A stretch of DNA of 64,000 nucleotides, from positions 1 through 64,000 of the forward strand of contig JAYMTJ010000032.1 of assembly GCA_036897525.1 (NCBI GenBank), given 5' to 3'. The stretch is from Pelargonium x hortorum. Lineage: Eukaryota > Streptophyta > Magnoliopsida > Geraniales > Geraniaceae. Position numbers and translations under genes: made by a program. The first letter of the stretch is position 1. Each line of letters begins with the position of its first letter. Below the pieces are notes generated by a model that worked only from the letters and a program-made list of their open reading frames with translations, made no database searches and was not told where the DNA came from. Positions 61,611 through 64,000 of this stretch are shown piece by piece.

Positions 61611-64000
61611 CTAACTAAAAATAAGCGCATCTGTTTCCCGCATTCTTTTTTTTTCATCTCTATAAAACAAGGGCCCTACAAGCTTCCTAGTACTAAGGCC
61701 TTAATACTAAAGTTTGGGTAAAGGATCAGTTGTTTTCTTTCTAAGATATAACTATTACTCTTTAAGGAGTGAATTTTTCCTGTAAGTGTCTTTCTAGCAA
61801 AAGCAAGTTTAATCTAAGCAATCCTTCTAATAATTAATTTATATATGATACAGGTGTCTATCTCAGCTCTGAAAGACTTTGTAGCTTGTAGCTAGGAAGG
61901 GTCACTTTAAGTTTTTTAGATATAAAACACCCACAGAACATATAAATTCTAGTAGAATGGCTTATTTGGAAACCCTTTTACGTCAAGTCAAATGCTGTTG
62001 ACATATTAAGAAATTGTAATCTTATATTACTCTCTATATTTACGATTATATCCGTCTTAAGCTTAAGAGTGTTCCAGTCAAGTAAATAGAGCCCATATTT
62101 CCTTAGTAGCTATCGTATAGCGGAAACCCTTTCTTTTTGTAATGAAAGAGCGGAAATGACACTCTATATCAGTCTTTCCAGGGTTTTCAGGGTTTTAGTT
62201 TAGAGGCTTTTAAGGAAATTCTTGGGTATTCCACGTTTTGAGATAGAACTTTTAATAGGTTTTACAACAAAATAAAGTATTCTCTTTTTATTTTAGGAAG
62301 CCGTAGTACATAGAAGGTTAGGAGTTTATTTTAATAACCTATATTAATTAGATGTAATTTAGTAATAGGTGCGCTTATGGGTACTTTTGGAAGCTCTTCT
62401 GTTTCGGTTATTTAGGCAAAAAATAGATATGTAAGATAAGGTACTAAGTTTTCGGGATGCAGCTCGTTACGTTAAGAGGCCTTGCAATATATGGGATATA
62501 CGAAGAGGGGTAGGAGCCCTCAAAAGGGGATCCTTGGAATACAAAAGTAGCAATACGGATATGAGGGAAGTTTTTTTTTGAGAGAATTTTACTTGTTATT
62601 TCTTAGAACAGTTTGTAGTTATAAAGTAAAACGTCTAAAAACTGGGAGCTAAAGCTAGGAATTATCCTATATTTCTTAAGTTAATAGGCTAGTTTCTCTA
62701 GACTGGGATTTTTCAGTCAGTCAGTCTACTAAAAATAGAAATGAATATAGCTGCTTGAGAGGTTCTAAGAATTAAAGGTTTGACAAATAATGAGTATAGA
62801 ACTGAGTCTAGGTTTTACAAGAGAAAAGGAACTTGTCAGGGAAGTTTTCAATTTTCAAAAGGAGAGGGCAAGGCCTAGAAATCAAAGAAGGACAAGGGCA
62901 AATAGTACATAGCGTTAAGGAGTATCTGTGTTCTGTCTTTTTTTACTGTAAAGTACAAGTTTTCGCTAATTATTAAGTTGAAGTCCCCAATCTACAAAGG
63001 AAATAAGAGTATAAACGCTAGGATTTTCTAGGAGACACGTATTAAGCTCCTAAGACTCATAATAAGAAGGCTATAAAGAATCCGAGTATGATCCAGAGAG
63101 TGTAGCGCATAAGCATAGTGATTCCTTATAGGGTAAGAGTTAGTACAATTAGAGTATAGTTTACAGGTCTGAAGAGTCAGGCTTTCAAGAGAGTTACTAT
63201 TTCTCAAGAAAGGTATAGCGCTTGAGATAGGTATGAATAAGAGTATCTTAGCCTTTGTCGAAAAGTCTTTAAGGGGGAGTTTTTGGGGCGGGTATAGGGG
63301 AGCCTTCTAGGAACCCTGAGTAATAAATATATAAAATAGAAATTGGCTTCAGAAAGGGCTTTTTTCGTGGTATGCAAATAAGAGTAAATCCACGGGTTTT
63401 CTTTCATAAGGTTTTGGGAATTTTAATAAGGAGGACTAAAACGTTGTTAATAGTTAATAATCCATTTTGAGTAGGGTTTTACAGGCAAGTGAGTCGTTGG
63501 AATACAACCTTTCTTTTAGAATTATAGGAATGAAAAGTAGATCAGTTTCATGAGTCAAATCTTTTAGAAGCCGGGTAGCAGTTAACGTATAGAGGAGTTG
63601 GTAAGGTACGTATTTCAAACAAGTTTGCCTTCAATTTCGAATAGAGAGACTTCCGCAGGGACAGGGCAAGGAATTGGTTAACCAAGGAAAAGGGCGGATC
63701 TAAGTCTAAAATAGAAAGGTTTTGTTACAGACCTAAAAAGTATGGCATAAGAAAGGTATGAAGGTTTAGAAGAGAGGCATGCTTGTGTTCCTAGTTTGGG
63801 GTTTTATAGGAAATTAGAATGATAGAGTCTTTTGCAGGTATTCCAGATCGAGTAAATTGTAATTACAGTAAAAGCATTTAGGAGTATAAAGAAAGAACCA
63901 AAGTAATTTGCTTGCGGTAAGACGCTAGGAATATTAGTGAGGGCAAGCTAGCTTTTTTTTTTCTCTTTCTAATCTAATCCTCGAGTAGTCAGTCACAAGG
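61611..64000. other. Non-coding A+T-rich DNA, texture B, to window end
   Basis: No gene was recognised. It contains CAGGGTTTT twice in tandem (62179-62196), TCAG units at 62713-62726, and a run of ten T near 63953. The last bases GTAGTCAGTCACA match GTAGTCAGTCACA near 469, the only echo of island 1 at this end. Confidence 0.55.
62179..62196. repeat. 9-bp tandem duplication
   Basis: CAGGGTTTT occurs twice. The resemblance to plant telomere units (TTTAGGG) is incidental, because the unit length and sequence differ. Confidence 0.8.

Noticed and set aside
62179-62196. CAGGGTTTT tandem as a telomere-like repeat
   Set aside because: Only two units, wrong length, and isolated from any array.

Overview
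The window looks like organellar DNA from a land plant, most likely mitochondrial, and it is almost a complete gene desert. No protein gene could be recognised. The longest ATG-to-stop frames are 112 and 111 codons (3188-3526 and 6678-7013, both minus). In DNA this rich in A+T about one codon in fourteen is a stop by chance, so frames of about 100 codons are expected in 64 kb. None of the longer frames resembles a family I know, and several lie antisense to one another. I saw no rRNA, CRISPR array, complete group I or II intron, or recognisable retroelement.

The plant mitochondrial call rests on degenerate tRNA sequences that match, from memory, the standard plant mitochondrial forms. They are a trnK(UUU)-like gene at 17043-17130, a trnQ-derived sequence at 54950-55020, and weaker relics of trnF (6234-6297, minus), trnD (47634-47703) and a second trnK fragment (49601-49633). 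Many short tandem and dispersed repeats in otherwise featureless DNA also fit an expanded plant mitochondrial genome. The A+T content is high for a flowering-plant mitochondrion, so the lineage is left open. A nuclear copy of mitochondrial DNA is not excluded.

Layout: two textures alternate. Texture A is richer in G+C (single 60-base lines counted by hand: 25/60 at 10501, 31/60 at 12601, 36/60 at 9541). It occupies about 1-4380, 8830-13850, 19500-22540, 33990-34730, 42260-42800, 57330-57760 and 60720-61610. Texture B is A+T-rich with many A or T runs (14/60 at 49381, 18/60 at 44941, 15/60 at 58321) and fills the rest. The better tRNA-like sequences all lie in texture B. Most of the dispersed repeats lie in texture A and link its islands.

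The most organised stretch is about 10660-12130. It holds a 26-bp tandem repeat, a purine-rich block with at least five copies of a GGAGGTATGA motif, a 28-bp perfect repeat containing a GCAA-tetraloop hairpin, and four diverged copies of a roughly 47-59-bp cassette bounded by GCACA(C) and (G)TGTGC. Several further perfect short stem-loops lie in the same block. It has no coding frame and is the best candidate here for an undescribed repeat or RNA-level element. No genes can be shown to work together in this window.
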